Source: Paramecium tetraurelia
Taxonomy: Eukaryota; Ciliophora; Oligohymenophorea; Peniculida; Parameciidae
Assembly: GCF_000165425.1 (NCBI RefSeq)
Contig: NW_001799632.1
Location: 62,001 to 126,000, forward strand
DNA length: 64,000 nt
Reading direction: 5' to 3'
The notes below the pieces were generated by a model. It saw only the letters and a program-made list of their open reading frames with translations. It searched no databases and was not told where the DNA came from. Shown here piece by piece: positions 41,527 to 51,959 of this stretch; positions within the stretch are counted from its first letter, which is position 1; every line of letters starts with the position of its first letter. Both the position numbers and the translations under genes were made by a program.

Positions 41527-42717
41527 ATGATCCAACTCAATAGTCCGTTCTCCACACATAGCAAGCATTAGAAGGATTACTTAAGAAACCGTGGAAATGT
41601 AGGGAGTAACAATTAGCAATTTCAACACAAAACCATAAAGCTTTCTTTGCCATCTCGAATTAAACCGAAATAGAAAAGATTACTGAGATAGGATGATCCG
41701 CTCGTCACATATAGTCCAATAAATTAATTGCGAAAACCACCTACAAATTTGTTTATTAAATACTTGGATGGAGAAATCAGTACCCAAGACTTGGTATCCC
41801 AATCCATTTCAGAAAATCGAATACAAGGCAATAAGGACAAGTCCAAGGCTCAAGAAAATAAAATGAAAAAGATTAAAAATGTCAAACTCAATATCTTACA
41901 AAGATTCCTATAGGATAAAATCAAAAAGAAGAATTCCAAAGCCACAATCGACATAGATTTTAATTTATCCAAAACTCATATCGAAGTTACACAAACCAGT
42001 GACACAGGAATCAAATCCTCCAACTCAGTCAAAAAACTCAAATAATTATAAATATTGTTTTTCCCAAAGGTGGAATTACAAAAATCAGAAGAACCTGTTT
42101 TCAATTACAAACAAGTATTCAATGTGGAATCGGATCAACTTCTGTAAGACATCACTGAAGAGCGGAATAGAGTCAATCAAGAGACCTTTCATCAAGTTGG
42201 AAAAGAGCTAATCATAAGGCTTCAGTCTCGTAAAAACTAAAATCTACCGTTATACATTCCCATGGAGAAGGAGGTTATCATATCAAAGGATGTTTAATTG
42301 TACAAATACTTGCATGATCATTCAAAAGAGGTCAAAGTTTCTAATTGCAAGAAGGCTGAAACAGAGAAGGTAGTATTTATGCGTTACAAGGGGACGCAAC
42401 GAAAATTTGCTACCAAAAACTGTTTAAGAAATCAAAAGACTCCGTACGATAACCCATATTAAATTGATGAACCTTATTCTCAAGAGTCTTCTTTAGAATC
42501 TGAACAACAATCCTATAACCTTTCATATTTGAGAATATAAGATTCAAAATTTTATGATTAATCCAATATCAATTCATAAACTCCTTAAAGAAGAGAAAAT
42601 CTGGCTTCAAGATAGTTTAACTATTTATAACCTATTAATAAAACTTAAAATAAATTTAAGTCTTAGAAACCATTCTAAAACCAAACTGAATCTAAAGATT
42701 TACTAAAAGAACAGTGA
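41527..42717 (+). CDS. unknown K/Q-rich protein, divergent paralogue B
   Basis: Start at 41527 (MIQLNSPFSTHSKHQKDY), TGA 42715-42717, no intron, 396 aa. Homologous to the head-to-head neighbour through the blocks DDPLVTYSPI, KYLDGEIS, SVKKLKQLQILFFPKVE, ESDQLLQDITEERNR and ISKDVQLYKYLHDH. The last ~100 residues are N/Q/S-rich and unique. Basic overall (many KK/KR), with no membrane segment, hence probably nuclear or cytoskeletal (weak inference). Because the alignment blocks are ordered and collinear, both members are likely functional genes. Confidence 0.72.
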
Positions 42718-42806
42718 TTCTTGTTAATTAATTTATAACTTGATAAAATATATTCTTTACTTCTAATCAACATTCTATTATTTCAAATCTTATATTATTA
42801 ACTATA

Positions 42807-42879
42807 ATTCCCCTTATCCTCGAGAGGATTGGAATACATATAAATAGGAGTGCCTATGCAACAGTTAAAATAACACTGT
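42807..42879. ncRNA. cluster of three short hairpins, candidate structured RNA
   Basis: Within 73 bp are three inverted repeats: ATTCC/GGAAT enclosing ATCCTC-GA-GAGGAT (42807-42835), ATAGG-AGTG-CCTAT (42844-42857) and ACAGT/ACTGT with a 9-nt loop (42861-42879). The segment is GC-richer than its surroundings and lies in the spacer between two + strand genes. It could be a small RNA or a structured 3' UTR/5' UTR. I do not recognise a family and there is no H/ACA or C/D box set. Confidence 0.35.
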
Positions 42880-42998
42880 ATCCAAAAATATCATCAAAAC
42901 AATTGGGACAATCATTCTTTATATCAAAAATTGAGAAAACTCTATTTACATTTAAGGTTTCCCAATTTTTAAATTTGATTTTTTATCATATAATATTA

Positions 42999-43791
42999 AT
43001 GAAAAACTCAATATCAAATAAGCAATCAGAGCAGCGATAACAAGGGAAGAATTCTTCAAATCTATCTGATTTAACTGTTTAAGAATCTAGTAATTATCGA
43101 ATGAGATTCACTCCTTTGGGTTCACCATCAGTCAGACATAAAGGAACAATCTTGATGAAAAGTCACGAAACGATTGTACTGAATATGTTGTCATCTACAC
43201 ATAGACAAATAGATTAGCCATTCAAAGTTTGTCAAGAATGTAATTCAGAAATTGGCACAGTTCACCAATATTGTAAATGCAGAGGAATCACATATCATGA
43301 AAAGTGCATTTAGGATACAGCCAGAAGGAATTCAAAAAAATAAAAGGAATAAGCATTTATTTGCAAAAATGAATGTGCCTATCCATTCCAAATTGAAGGA
43401 TACTATATGTATGAAATGGTGTAGAATTAGGAAAAATATCAACACTGTTGGAAAGTGGCTCATTCTTACAATAGTGATTGTCTTTCTTGTGTTACTAATC
43501 ATGGCAATTAGCATTTTCGTTTATCGAGATATTTTTAATAGTCTTCATATTATCTCAATTGTGATTGCAATCATCGCACTCTTAATTCTAATTACTGTTT
43601 TGCTGAATAAACTCAAACTTAATTATTATATATTACACTGGCATCTCAAACCCTCCTTGATCAACTAAAGACTAGAAACCACCTATAAAAAAATTGAACT
43701 ATCAGATCTCTTGCCTTTTATACTCTCTGATAGAGATTCAATTATTTATTCGCCAGAACCAAAATAAGAAGATCAAATTATCGAGTAATGA
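42999..43791 (+). CDS. RING-CH (MARCH-type) two-TM ubiquitin ligase
   Basis: Start at 42999 (MKNSISNKQSEQRQQGK), TGA 43789-43791. A 22-nt intron at the end of the RING region switches frame into the TM block; 256 aa. The RING-CH pattern is FKVCQECNSEIG, YCKCRGITYHEKCIQ and FICKNECAYPF, that is C-x2-C, C-x-C, H-x2-C and a last Cys pair. Two TM segments follow: LTIVIVFLVLLIMAISIFV and SIVIAIIALLILITVLL, as in MARCH proteins. The last Cys pair is spaced C-x3-C instead of C-x2-C. Would ubiquitinate membrane proteins in the secretory or endosomal system. Confidence 0.8.
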
Positions 43792-44889
43792 TTGAATGAA
43801 TCTTACTTTTTAATTGATATCAAATATTTTTTTTTATTTATATAAAAGTCATTAATTATAACATGATTAACTTAAACTCTCTATCCAAAAAGTTACTTGT
43901 TGATTCTAAAAATAATGAGAAATTACAATTTTGACAAATATATCCTGAAATATACTTTTTTAGAATAACAAGTGGAATTTGAGTACTTTGAATATTAATG
44001 TAATAAAAATAATATAAGGAGATACTGAATAATTATTAGTTAAAATGATACATCATAAACAATATTCAATTATAATTATATAAAATCAAAAAATATAACT
44101 AGGAATAATAAGGACATTGAATAATAGATAATGAATGAAATGAGAATAAATAGAACTTTTAATGATTCAACTCATGCACTTGTGTACTGCTTCTTGATTC
44201 TGACTTTTAAAATTTTAAGCAATAACTATTTTATTCATTGAAGAAGTTGAATATCAAAAATTCATGATACATTTCAAATCCATTAAATAACCATCAATAA
44301 TAACTTTTGTTCATAAATTTTTTAAGTTCTTATTTTTATCTTTGAACAAAATTAACAAATTTGTATTTTCTCTAACAGTATCTTTGATATAATTGACCTT
44401 TCATAACTTAAGTATGTATTAATACTATTTATTAATTATTAGTATTAAATCAAGAACAATATATAATAATAAAAAAAAAATTTGACAAAAAGAAGTAAAA
44501 TACCTCAAATATTATTAATAATAAAATACTAAATAAATTCTATAATAATTGCATAATATTCCAAGAACAATCTTAAAAATCTGAAATACTTGATACTTCA
44601 ACTAAATTATTAATCACTCAATGCGATTTACATTTATACATATACTAAAGAATTAGAATGTAATTAATTTTGAAAAATAATTCATCTAAGTAAATATAAT
44701 CCCTTTTTATACTCTTTATAATTTTTGAAGTTTGATATTAAAAATTGAAAATTAAGATCTTAATAAACAATTATAGAATGATAGATGTTCAAATAAGGAT
44801 AATTACTGATTTTCTATTTTATAATCCAATAGATTCTAGAAAACTTATATCCATAATTTTTATTGTAGTTAACTTACTAAAAATATATA
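43792..44889. other. long AT-rich intergenic stretch
   Basis: About 1.1 kb with no protein-like frame, downstream of the RING-CH gene and upstream of the snoRNA candidate. Confidence 0.4.
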
Positions 44890-44970
44890 TAATATCAGGC
44901 ATCTAAGGAAGTATTTACACTCATGATATGTCATGGGGGTCACTGCGAAGTGAAAAGTCATCATTAATTA
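44890..44970 (-). ncRNA. U14-like box C/D snoRNA
   Basis: On the - strand, box C ATGATGA (44958-44964) and box D CTGA (44895-44898) bracket a 70-nt core. Directly upstream of box D, the complement of CATCTAAGGAAG (44900-44911) is perfectly complementary to the highly conserved 18S rRNA stretch CATC(T/C)AAGGAAG, which is the domain B target of U14 (SNORD14/snR128). Just after box C, TTCGCAGT matches the U14 domain A target CTGCGAA near the 18S 5' end. The order box C, domain A, domain B, box D is that of U14. The expected methylation is five nucleotides from box D, on the C of the CATC target. The terminal stem is weak (A/T). U14 is needed for 18S processing. Confidence 0.8.
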
Positions 44971-45401
44971 ATTCTTTTATTCTTTCTTTTTAATTTAAAA
45001 TTTTATACAATTAAATAAATATGGGATTGTTTTGATGAATTGTTAAATATATTTTTACACACATCCTTTCATCTTAGAATTCTAATTAAATTAATTAAAT
45101 ACTATTTTTTTCAATATCTTATATTAAAATATACCTAATTTATCATAGAATAAAGAGAAATTATTTAGGAATCAATTAACCATTATTCTTTGTATTTTTG
45201 TAGGTGATTCTACTTACTCTTGCTTTGTTAATTTTTTCATAATATCCCTTATACTTATTAGAAGAACTATAAGAAGTTTTAAGTAATCAATTACATTTAG
45301 ACTTATATTAATAAATAGACTCTTTAGTTTTTTGATGTTCAAGAATATGTATTTTGAAATTTGATAATAACAATATAATTGATTGATGTGCACTTATTAT
45401 T

Positions 45402-46390
45402 TCAATGAACATTCAAATTTGATCTTGGTGGTTATTATGGCTAGGCTTAATGTTATTAAGGAGCCTATTGATATTAAGGATATGATGGGTATTATGGGTA
45501 TGATGGAATAACTCTTGATGAAACAATTGGGGCAGCATATTATGGTGCATAGGTCAATGGGACAGTTTAAACTGGTTAAACAACACTGAGAGGTTATTAA
45601 ACAACTTATTGAACAACTGGTTGAGGAACGACTTATTAGACAACTGGTTGTTGGACAACTTATTGAACAACTGGTTGTTAGACAACTTATTGAACAACTG
45701 GTTGTTAGACAACTTATTGCTAAAGAATGATATTATTATATATACATGAACAACTTATCTTTCGACTGGATAATATTCAACTCTTTCTTAATATCTATCA
45801 ACTGGTACGTATTCTAGATATTTGTATATAGTTAATACCTGTATATTTTTCTTAGAAGACTTATGGGACATATTCGGTCTAATATTCAACTGCATAATAA
45901 TCTGTGACTTTTCTTTCTCTTGGAACGTATTAAACAACTTCTTATTCTTCATATTCCATAACAGCCTTTTAATAAGGAATATATTCGATTCTTGATTCTC
46001 CTTTAATTGTTGCCTTAAATTTTAGATTTTATTAATCTTACATGGACTGATTATTAAACAACTGGTTGAGCAATTACTGATTACTACAAAACTGGTTGAG
46101 CAACGACTGGTTGAGCAATGACTGGTTGAGCTACGACTGGAGCAACAGGTGCTACTGGAGCAACAGGTCTTGCAACACTGTATGTTAGTGGTGCAATAGG
46201 AGCAGGAGCATATTATGGAGCATATGTTGGGGCATAAGTAGGGGCATAAGCAGGGGCGTATGTTGGAGCATATTGTGGTGCATATTATGGAGCATATGTT
46301 GGAGCTGGTTAGAATTATTATGGTTAAGGGGCTTAATCTAATGATTGATATGAGAATATTACTTTATGGGACAGGTGGTCTTTGGGACAT
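45402..46390 (-). CDS. alveolin (IMC-domain) cortical protein with V/Q/P tandem repeats
   Basis: Start at 46390 (MSQRPPVPQNQAPQPQQF), TGA 45402-45404. Introns of 25, 28, 25 and 26 nt give 294 aa. N-terminal tandem APTYAPQYAP repeats and AQPV repeats come first. A central alveolin core follows: SRIEYIPYQKAVMEYEEQ, QYVPRERKVTDYYAVEYQ, TEYVPQVF and YVPVDRYQERVEYYPVER. Then come perfect-to-near-perfect QQVVQQPVV repeats and a proline-rich tail with PSYPQYP. Alveolins form the membrane-skeleton layer beneath the alveolar sacs of ciliates, apicomplexans and dinoflagellates. The DYYAVEYQTEYVP block is the most diagnostic part. Confidence 0.85.
45596..45720 (-). repeat. coding tandem repeat, 27-nt unit (QQVVQQPVV)
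   Basis: Four to five copies of a 27-nt unit, the two copies nearest 45720 nearly identical at DNA level and those toward 45596 diverging. It lies inside the alveolin gene and encodes nine residues per unit. DNA-level identity suggests recent copy-number change by slippage or unequal exchange. Confidence 0.8.
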
Positions 46391-47354
46391 TGAAGAAAAA
46401 AGATTTTTGTTAATTTTATTTATATATCCTTAACATAAATTTTATTGCTTAAATATCATACATAAATAATTAAATAATTGTATTTAAAAACTGTCTAATA
46501 TAAAATAATATTCTAAAACTTTATAATGAAGTAAAGAGAATTCCAAACAATACTTAAACAACAACTATGCCAGTACTTTTCTATGCTGTCATATCCGTTA
46601 ATCTCAATACTAATAATTAAGCAGTAAAGTTGTAATATATATAAGTAAGAGTTACTTTTTTTATATCTATCGATTTTTGATTCAATAAATGTGCATACAC
46701 ATAATAAGCATTATTTTCCACACATATTTGACTTTTAATAAATAATATTCAATTTGATTTTATAATTAGTATTAAAACTTAAAAAAAGTATAATTTATTA
46801 TGGTTTTTTTGGAATAAAGATAATGTCTTAATCAAGATATCAATTTATAGAATCAAATATGGAAGTCCATCAGTTTCGAGATCAATTTAAATTTTACTTA
46901 CCTAATATGATGTTATAATTATATTAAGAAAAACAGATTCATTCTCCTAGATGTTCTAGATTCATAAATTTTAAATATATGTTATTTAATAAAAGCATCA
47001 AATAAATTTTATTTAATTTTAATTTAATGTTTCTTCAAAAACTTATTTTATAATTTTATCTATTATGATTTCTTAAATATATATTGCTAAAATAAAAGGA
47101 CGAGATTAAACCAAAAGAGTAATCTAGTTCCTTATCTTAATATATATAGTCCTATATTAAAAAAGATGCACAGAAAAGTAGAAATTTAGTTAGATTGAAT
47201 TAATAATTTGATCATCTGCACTTTTAGTATATCTTTGAGGTATTTGCTGTAAATATTGGATCACTATTCCTGTGTATTAGTATATTAAATAAAAATTGTT
47301 TTGCATAGTTGTGATTATTTCATTTTTAATCCAAATATTTGTCATAATAATAAA
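46391..47354. other. intergenic, one doubtful small ORF
   Basis: About 960 bp between the alveolin start (-) and a small + strand gene. Apart from the doubtful frame at 46823-47068 nothing is supported. Confidence 0.35.
46823..47068 (+). CDS. doubtful 81-aa ORF
   Basis: MSQSRYQFIESNMEVHQF to TGA at 47066-47068. The first half has a mixed, protein-like composition (HQFRDQFKFYLPNM, IHSPRCSRF); the second half is F/L/N/I-rich like random A/T DNA. With TGA as the only stop, chance frames of this size are expected. An intron in the middle could make it a short real protein. Confidence 0.2.
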
Positions 47355-47722
47355 ATGGATAAGTTTGAGACCATATAGGGCAAACTGTTTTATACGGTTT
47401 ATTGGATGCACAAACAAAATGAGATAAGCGAAGATTAAAAAGGAAGAATTAAAGGTAGAGAATATGACTATTTTCAGATATGATAGTTTAATGGGATCCT
47501 CAAATACAAGAAATTAGTAAGGATCTGAATAGACTAAGACAGAACCTTCTCGAAATGGTGTGCTCATACTCTGATAATGCTGACTCCAAACAAACCAAAA
47601 TAACTCCTCGAAGCTAGAGTCGTCTCAATGTTAGGATAGGTCAAAGTAACTTTAAGTTGGCAAACAAATCGTATAGTTCGCTATCCTCCCCTATTGATCA
47701 TCGTAAACCATTATTAATATGA
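47355..47722 (+). CDS. small unknown protein
   Basis: Start at 47355 (MDKFETIQGKLFYTVYWM), one 23-nt intron (ends CAG) after GRIK, TGA 47720-47722, 114 aa. The middle (WDPQIQEISKDLNRLRQNLL) looks helical, possibly a short coiled coil. The tail is S/R/K-rich (TPRSQSRLNVRIGQSNFK). No TM or known domain. Coding composition and an intron that keeps the frame support a real gene. Confidence 0.6.
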
Positions 47723-48864
47723 AAACAATCAGATAATATTTCTTTCTAAATATTTATCAAATTTTAGAGCATATGGAGATCCTCATGTATTCTCTTGTTA
47801 ACCAATACGATTAAAAGAAATCATACCTTATTAATACTTATTTTATGATTTAGATACTAAAAGTATGATAATCTGGTATAGATTGTTTTATTAATTGCAA
47901 ACCTAAACGATTTGAATTGAACTGAGACCTCTGATTCGCCATTAAATAAGAGACTTCTTAACCCTTATAAGTTTATCAGATATCTCAATAAAAGAAATCA
48001 AGTTATTCATTTTATTTTTAGTAACTAGATTAAATATTTGCATTTAATTACTCTAATTAGTCTAAAAATGCTCATATTTAGTTTCTATTATTTCATAGTC
48101 CCTTAAGTTCTACATAGCACTCTTGAAGAGTTACTTTTTGTACGATTTACTGCAATGTAACTTCAAAGTATAATTAGAACATTTTCTAATCTAAAAGTAA
48201 ACTCTTGAACAATTTAACACCTCAAATATAAATATATATTTTCTACTTTAAGCTCCATAAAAGATTTAAAATTCTTTAAATAAGAGTATATTTTTTCTTT
48301 TGTAATATTTGATTATTTTATTTCATATTTCCATCATTTAATTGTTTAACAATTTAAATGTATGTTATTCTGTAAATGAACTCTAAAGAGTTTTATAGGA
48401 ATTTATAATAGGTTGAAATTAAAAAGTAAAAAGATCGATAAACAAGAATTCCATTAAATGCGAAGTTTATTATAATGATTCTATATCTACTTTCTTATAA
48501 ATTTTTGATGACTAATTTTATACTCTTATAAATCTGTATTGAATCCTTTCAAGTTATTGTTGTTTCCTTTATTTTTCCCTTAAGAAAAGGAACTAACTCT
48601 ATTGCTGTTCCTTTAGAAAGAGATAGTTTCCTTTCTTGTCATTTAGTTTGAATTTATATAGTCCTTTCATTATTTATCTAACATAATTCTACTAAATTTA
48701 AGTGAAAATTATTGAAAAAGGTTCATTAGCTGAGGGAAACTCTTTTTTAAAATACATAAGTTCTATTTCTATATTTATTGATGATGATTGTATCATTTAT
48801 TATAATTTAGGCTAAATTTTCAACTACATTAAGTGAAATAATTTTTATTGTTAATTATTAATTA
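47723..48864. other. long intergenic stretch with an imperfect hairpin
   Basis: About 1.1 kb, no supported coding frame. An inverted repeat AAAGGAACTAACTCT (48586-48600) / AGAGATAGTTTCCTTT (48619-48634) can form a long imperfect hairpin ~230 bp upstream of the phosphatase gene. Confidence 0.35.
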
Positions 48865-50004
48865 ATGTTCAGCCTTTCACCTATTGTTCAGAAATCTTAT
48901 CAAACCAGCTCTTTTTCTTATGAATAATAGATGGATGATATGACCTGCATTGTTGACAATGGAGTATCAGGATCAATTTATCTAGGAAATATTGAATCAG
49001 CTTGTATAGAATAGTTTTTAATACATAATTTTAGCTAGCCTTGAAAATCTGCGAAGACACAGAATCAATGGTGTTCTATCAATTTGTATGAATAAGATAC
49101 CATTTGAAGTACAAACACAACTACAAAATTATCAACATATATACTTGGAGGATTGTGAATCTGAAAATATTAGCAGACATTTTGATAGCAGTAATTAATT
49201 CATTGAAAGAGCCAGAGAAGGTGGGAATGTGTTGGTTCATTGTATGGCTGGTATTTCAAGATCAGCCACTCTTGTTGCAGCATATTTAATGAAAAAAAAT
49301 AATATGAGTGCTCAAGACGCCTTAAGATTGCTAGAAAGAAAAAGATGGCAAGTCTATCCAAATAATGGATTCTTAAGACAATTGCAACAATACGAACGAG
49401 TATTACAACAAAAAACTAATAAAAGTGACATTATGGAGTTTTCACCATTAAAGGAATCTTTATTAAAAAGGTAAATATCTTAATTCAAAATTAGCAAGTA
49501 ATTTTAAACTCCAACCAAAGAAATCTCATTCATGAACAAATATGAAGATAAATAATTATATTCTTCTGGTATTAAATCAAGGCCACTTGATGATATTAAA
49601 TACGAGAGTTATAAACGCAAATCCTCAGGTGCAAATGTCTATAATAGTCCAGAGCCAACATAAAAAATGCAGTTTTCACTTACTAATCACAGACCTAATT
49701 CAGCCATTAGGACTTCTCCAGATTTGATCAGAAAGAAGAACTATTTATAAGATGCAAGTAATTGCTTTGACTTAATGTTGTAGTTCATGGAAGTAAAAAG
49801 GAGGGATTGGCTTCTCTAGCATTGGAATTGAATTCCTTGGATTGGCAGAACAGAAAATAAGATTTTGGAAATAAGTTTGCCAAACAAATGACTCAACCCT
49901 CCAGCAAAACATTTGTATCTTAGAATAAACCATTATAATTAAATTAACATTAAAGTAAACTAGATGAATTATTAAATGCCTTTAACAGAAAGCCAATACT
50001 ATGA
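48865..50004 (+). CDS. dual-specificity protein phosphatase
   Basis: Start at 48865 (MFSLSPIVQKSYQTSSF), TGA 50002-50004, introns of 31, 24 and 26 nt, 352 aa. The catalytic domain (~residues 30-180) begins SGSIYLGNIESA and has the general-acid Asp in YLEDCESENI, the P-loop HCMAGISRSATLV (HCx5R), then AYLMKKNNMSAQDAL and VYPNNGFLRQL. This is the compact DUSP fold. The C-terminal ~170 residues are S/N/K-rich and may dock substrates. Its 3' end converges on a NEK-like kinase gene 21 bp away. Confidence 0.93.
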
Positions 50005-50025
50005 GTGTTATGATTTTAGTATTTA

Positions 50026-51027
50026 TCATTGTACATAATGTTCTGATTAATGTTTAATAATTCTATTTAAAAGTATTATTTTGCTAAATTTATCAGCCTC
50101 ACACAACCTTAATTAAGCATCCTTCTATTACTGTATTATCCGTTCCAACCTTCTACTCTGAATCATTTAAACAGTCTTATTTTACTCCTTCAGATCATCC
50201 CCTCTTGATATATCCTATTATGAGTGGACTGAGAAGATCTTCTAGAATTAATGTCTCGACTTCATATCATTATCATCCCTTATTTATTGCAATGCTTGAG
50301 CAGCAGTTGGTCTGAATTCTGGTACTTTATTCAACAATTTAAAAATCAGACTCTGCAATCTTCTTGAGTATTTACTGTTAATTGGTTTAGGTGACTTATT
50401 CACGATATTGTATCCCAATGAAATTATATTGCTTCCTCCAAAGGGTGGATCTCCTTGACAAACAAAATAAATGACACATCCCAATGCCCAAATGTCAATC
50501 TTATTATCATAGGGTCGATTTCGAATTAATTCAGGTGCCAAATATAAGGGAGTTCCGACTTTTGTTGTTGATAGTTATTGAGTAGAGATCAAGCTTTTAG
50601 ACTCTCCCAAATCACTAATCTTCAATATGTTGCTTTTCATTAAAATGTTATTAGGTTTTATATCTCTATGCACTATCTTTTGAGAATGTAAATACTCAAG
50701 ACCTTCTAACAATTGTATGGTCCATTGCCACACTTGGTTCTCAGCTGGAGATGGGTTTCGATAGATATAATTGTGAAGGTCATCTTCGCAATATTCCATA
50801 AAGATATTCAACTTATCCTTCCTCAATTAAGAGTTATAGTAAGACACAATATTTGGATGATTCAATGTATGCATTATCTGAGCTTCTCGATAAGCTTCGT
50901 TCTATTATTTGAGGGATAGATTCTTCAAAGAGATTTCCTTAAGCACTTATATCTGAGATCTAATTTTCACTTTGTAAATCACTCCATAACTTCCTTTTCC
51001 AATTTAATCGATAATTTCGTAATCCAT
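50026..51027 (-). CDS. NEK-like Ser/Thr protein kinase
   Basis: Start at 51027 ([16 protein letters not shown]), intronless, TGA 50026-50028, 333 aa. Glycine loop [11 protein letters not shown], lysine in VLKEISLK, catalytic [13 protein letters not shown], Mg site DLG in [10 protein letters not shown] instead of [13 protein letters not shown], and the DIWALGC helix. NEK-type features are the very N-terminal kinase domain and the DLG variant. A tail of ~70 Q/R-rich residues follows. NEKs are greatly expanded in ciliates, where they control ciliary length and basal bodies (family knowledge). Stop codons of this gene and the phosphatase are 21 bp apart, tail to tail. Confidence 0.9.
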
Positions 51028-51959
51028 TTTATTTATTAATTTAATAAATTCTTATAAATTTGTTGTATATTATCATTGATAACTAGAGTAACTCATCTAT
51101 TAAGATTTAAAGATAGTAACATTTTGATAATTTAAATGATACCATAAATTAGAGAATATTTGGTCGATAAAGGTATAATTAAAACTCCATTTACTTACTT
51201 AATATATTTAGCCCAATATAAAATACTATTGAATACATTAGACAAGTGTAATATGAATTAGATTTTAAGAAATTCAACATAATCACTTCTTTTTAATAGT
51301 TAATTGTAATATCTAATTCAAAAATAGAATATCCATCCGGTTAGATTATTATTAATTGTTTTGCGTGATCTTAAAAACTCAGATATTATTGTATCTTCTT
51401 AATTTCAATTTGAAATCCCTCTTTATGATTAAACAACATGAATATACAATCAACTATATGGATAAAATCTCTGATTACCGAAACTTATATATTTTAATAA
51501 ATAATTACATAGCATAGTATTATGCCCTATTTTTATTAGAGCAATATTGAAAATTAATAACTTGTAATTTCTAATTAAATAATTATTATGATCAGTTCAA
51601 ATGTGAACTAACAGAAATGGCATTTTCACATTCCATATATTAGATCCAATCGAATTTAAGCTAATCAATTAAATTTTGCCATATTGAAGTAGCTTTCATT
51701 TTAAGAAATATTTCATGAAATAAAAATAAGGAGAAATCAAATCTTGAATCTTCACTGAAGTAAACAATTCAGGTATTTAAATACATAAATTATGAAGGCC
51801 ATAAAGATAAAATTATCAACGATGAAGTGGATAGAGAAGCTTGAGTATTATTAAAGTAAACATTTTAAAATTGACTTGTCAAATTTGAAAAAAATTCATA
51901 GAATGTATGGTAAATCCCATTCAATGAATTAAAATTAATGTATATATTAATAATTAAAA
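51028..51959. other. intergenic, nothing recognised
   Basis: About 930 bp between divergent genes (kinase -, transporter +), strongly A/T with no supported coding frame or RNA. Confidence 0.4.

Noticed and set aside
43332-43514. Minus-strand hydrophobic ORF over the RING-CH gene
   Set aside because: It is the antisense shadow of the TM region of the RING-CH protein.
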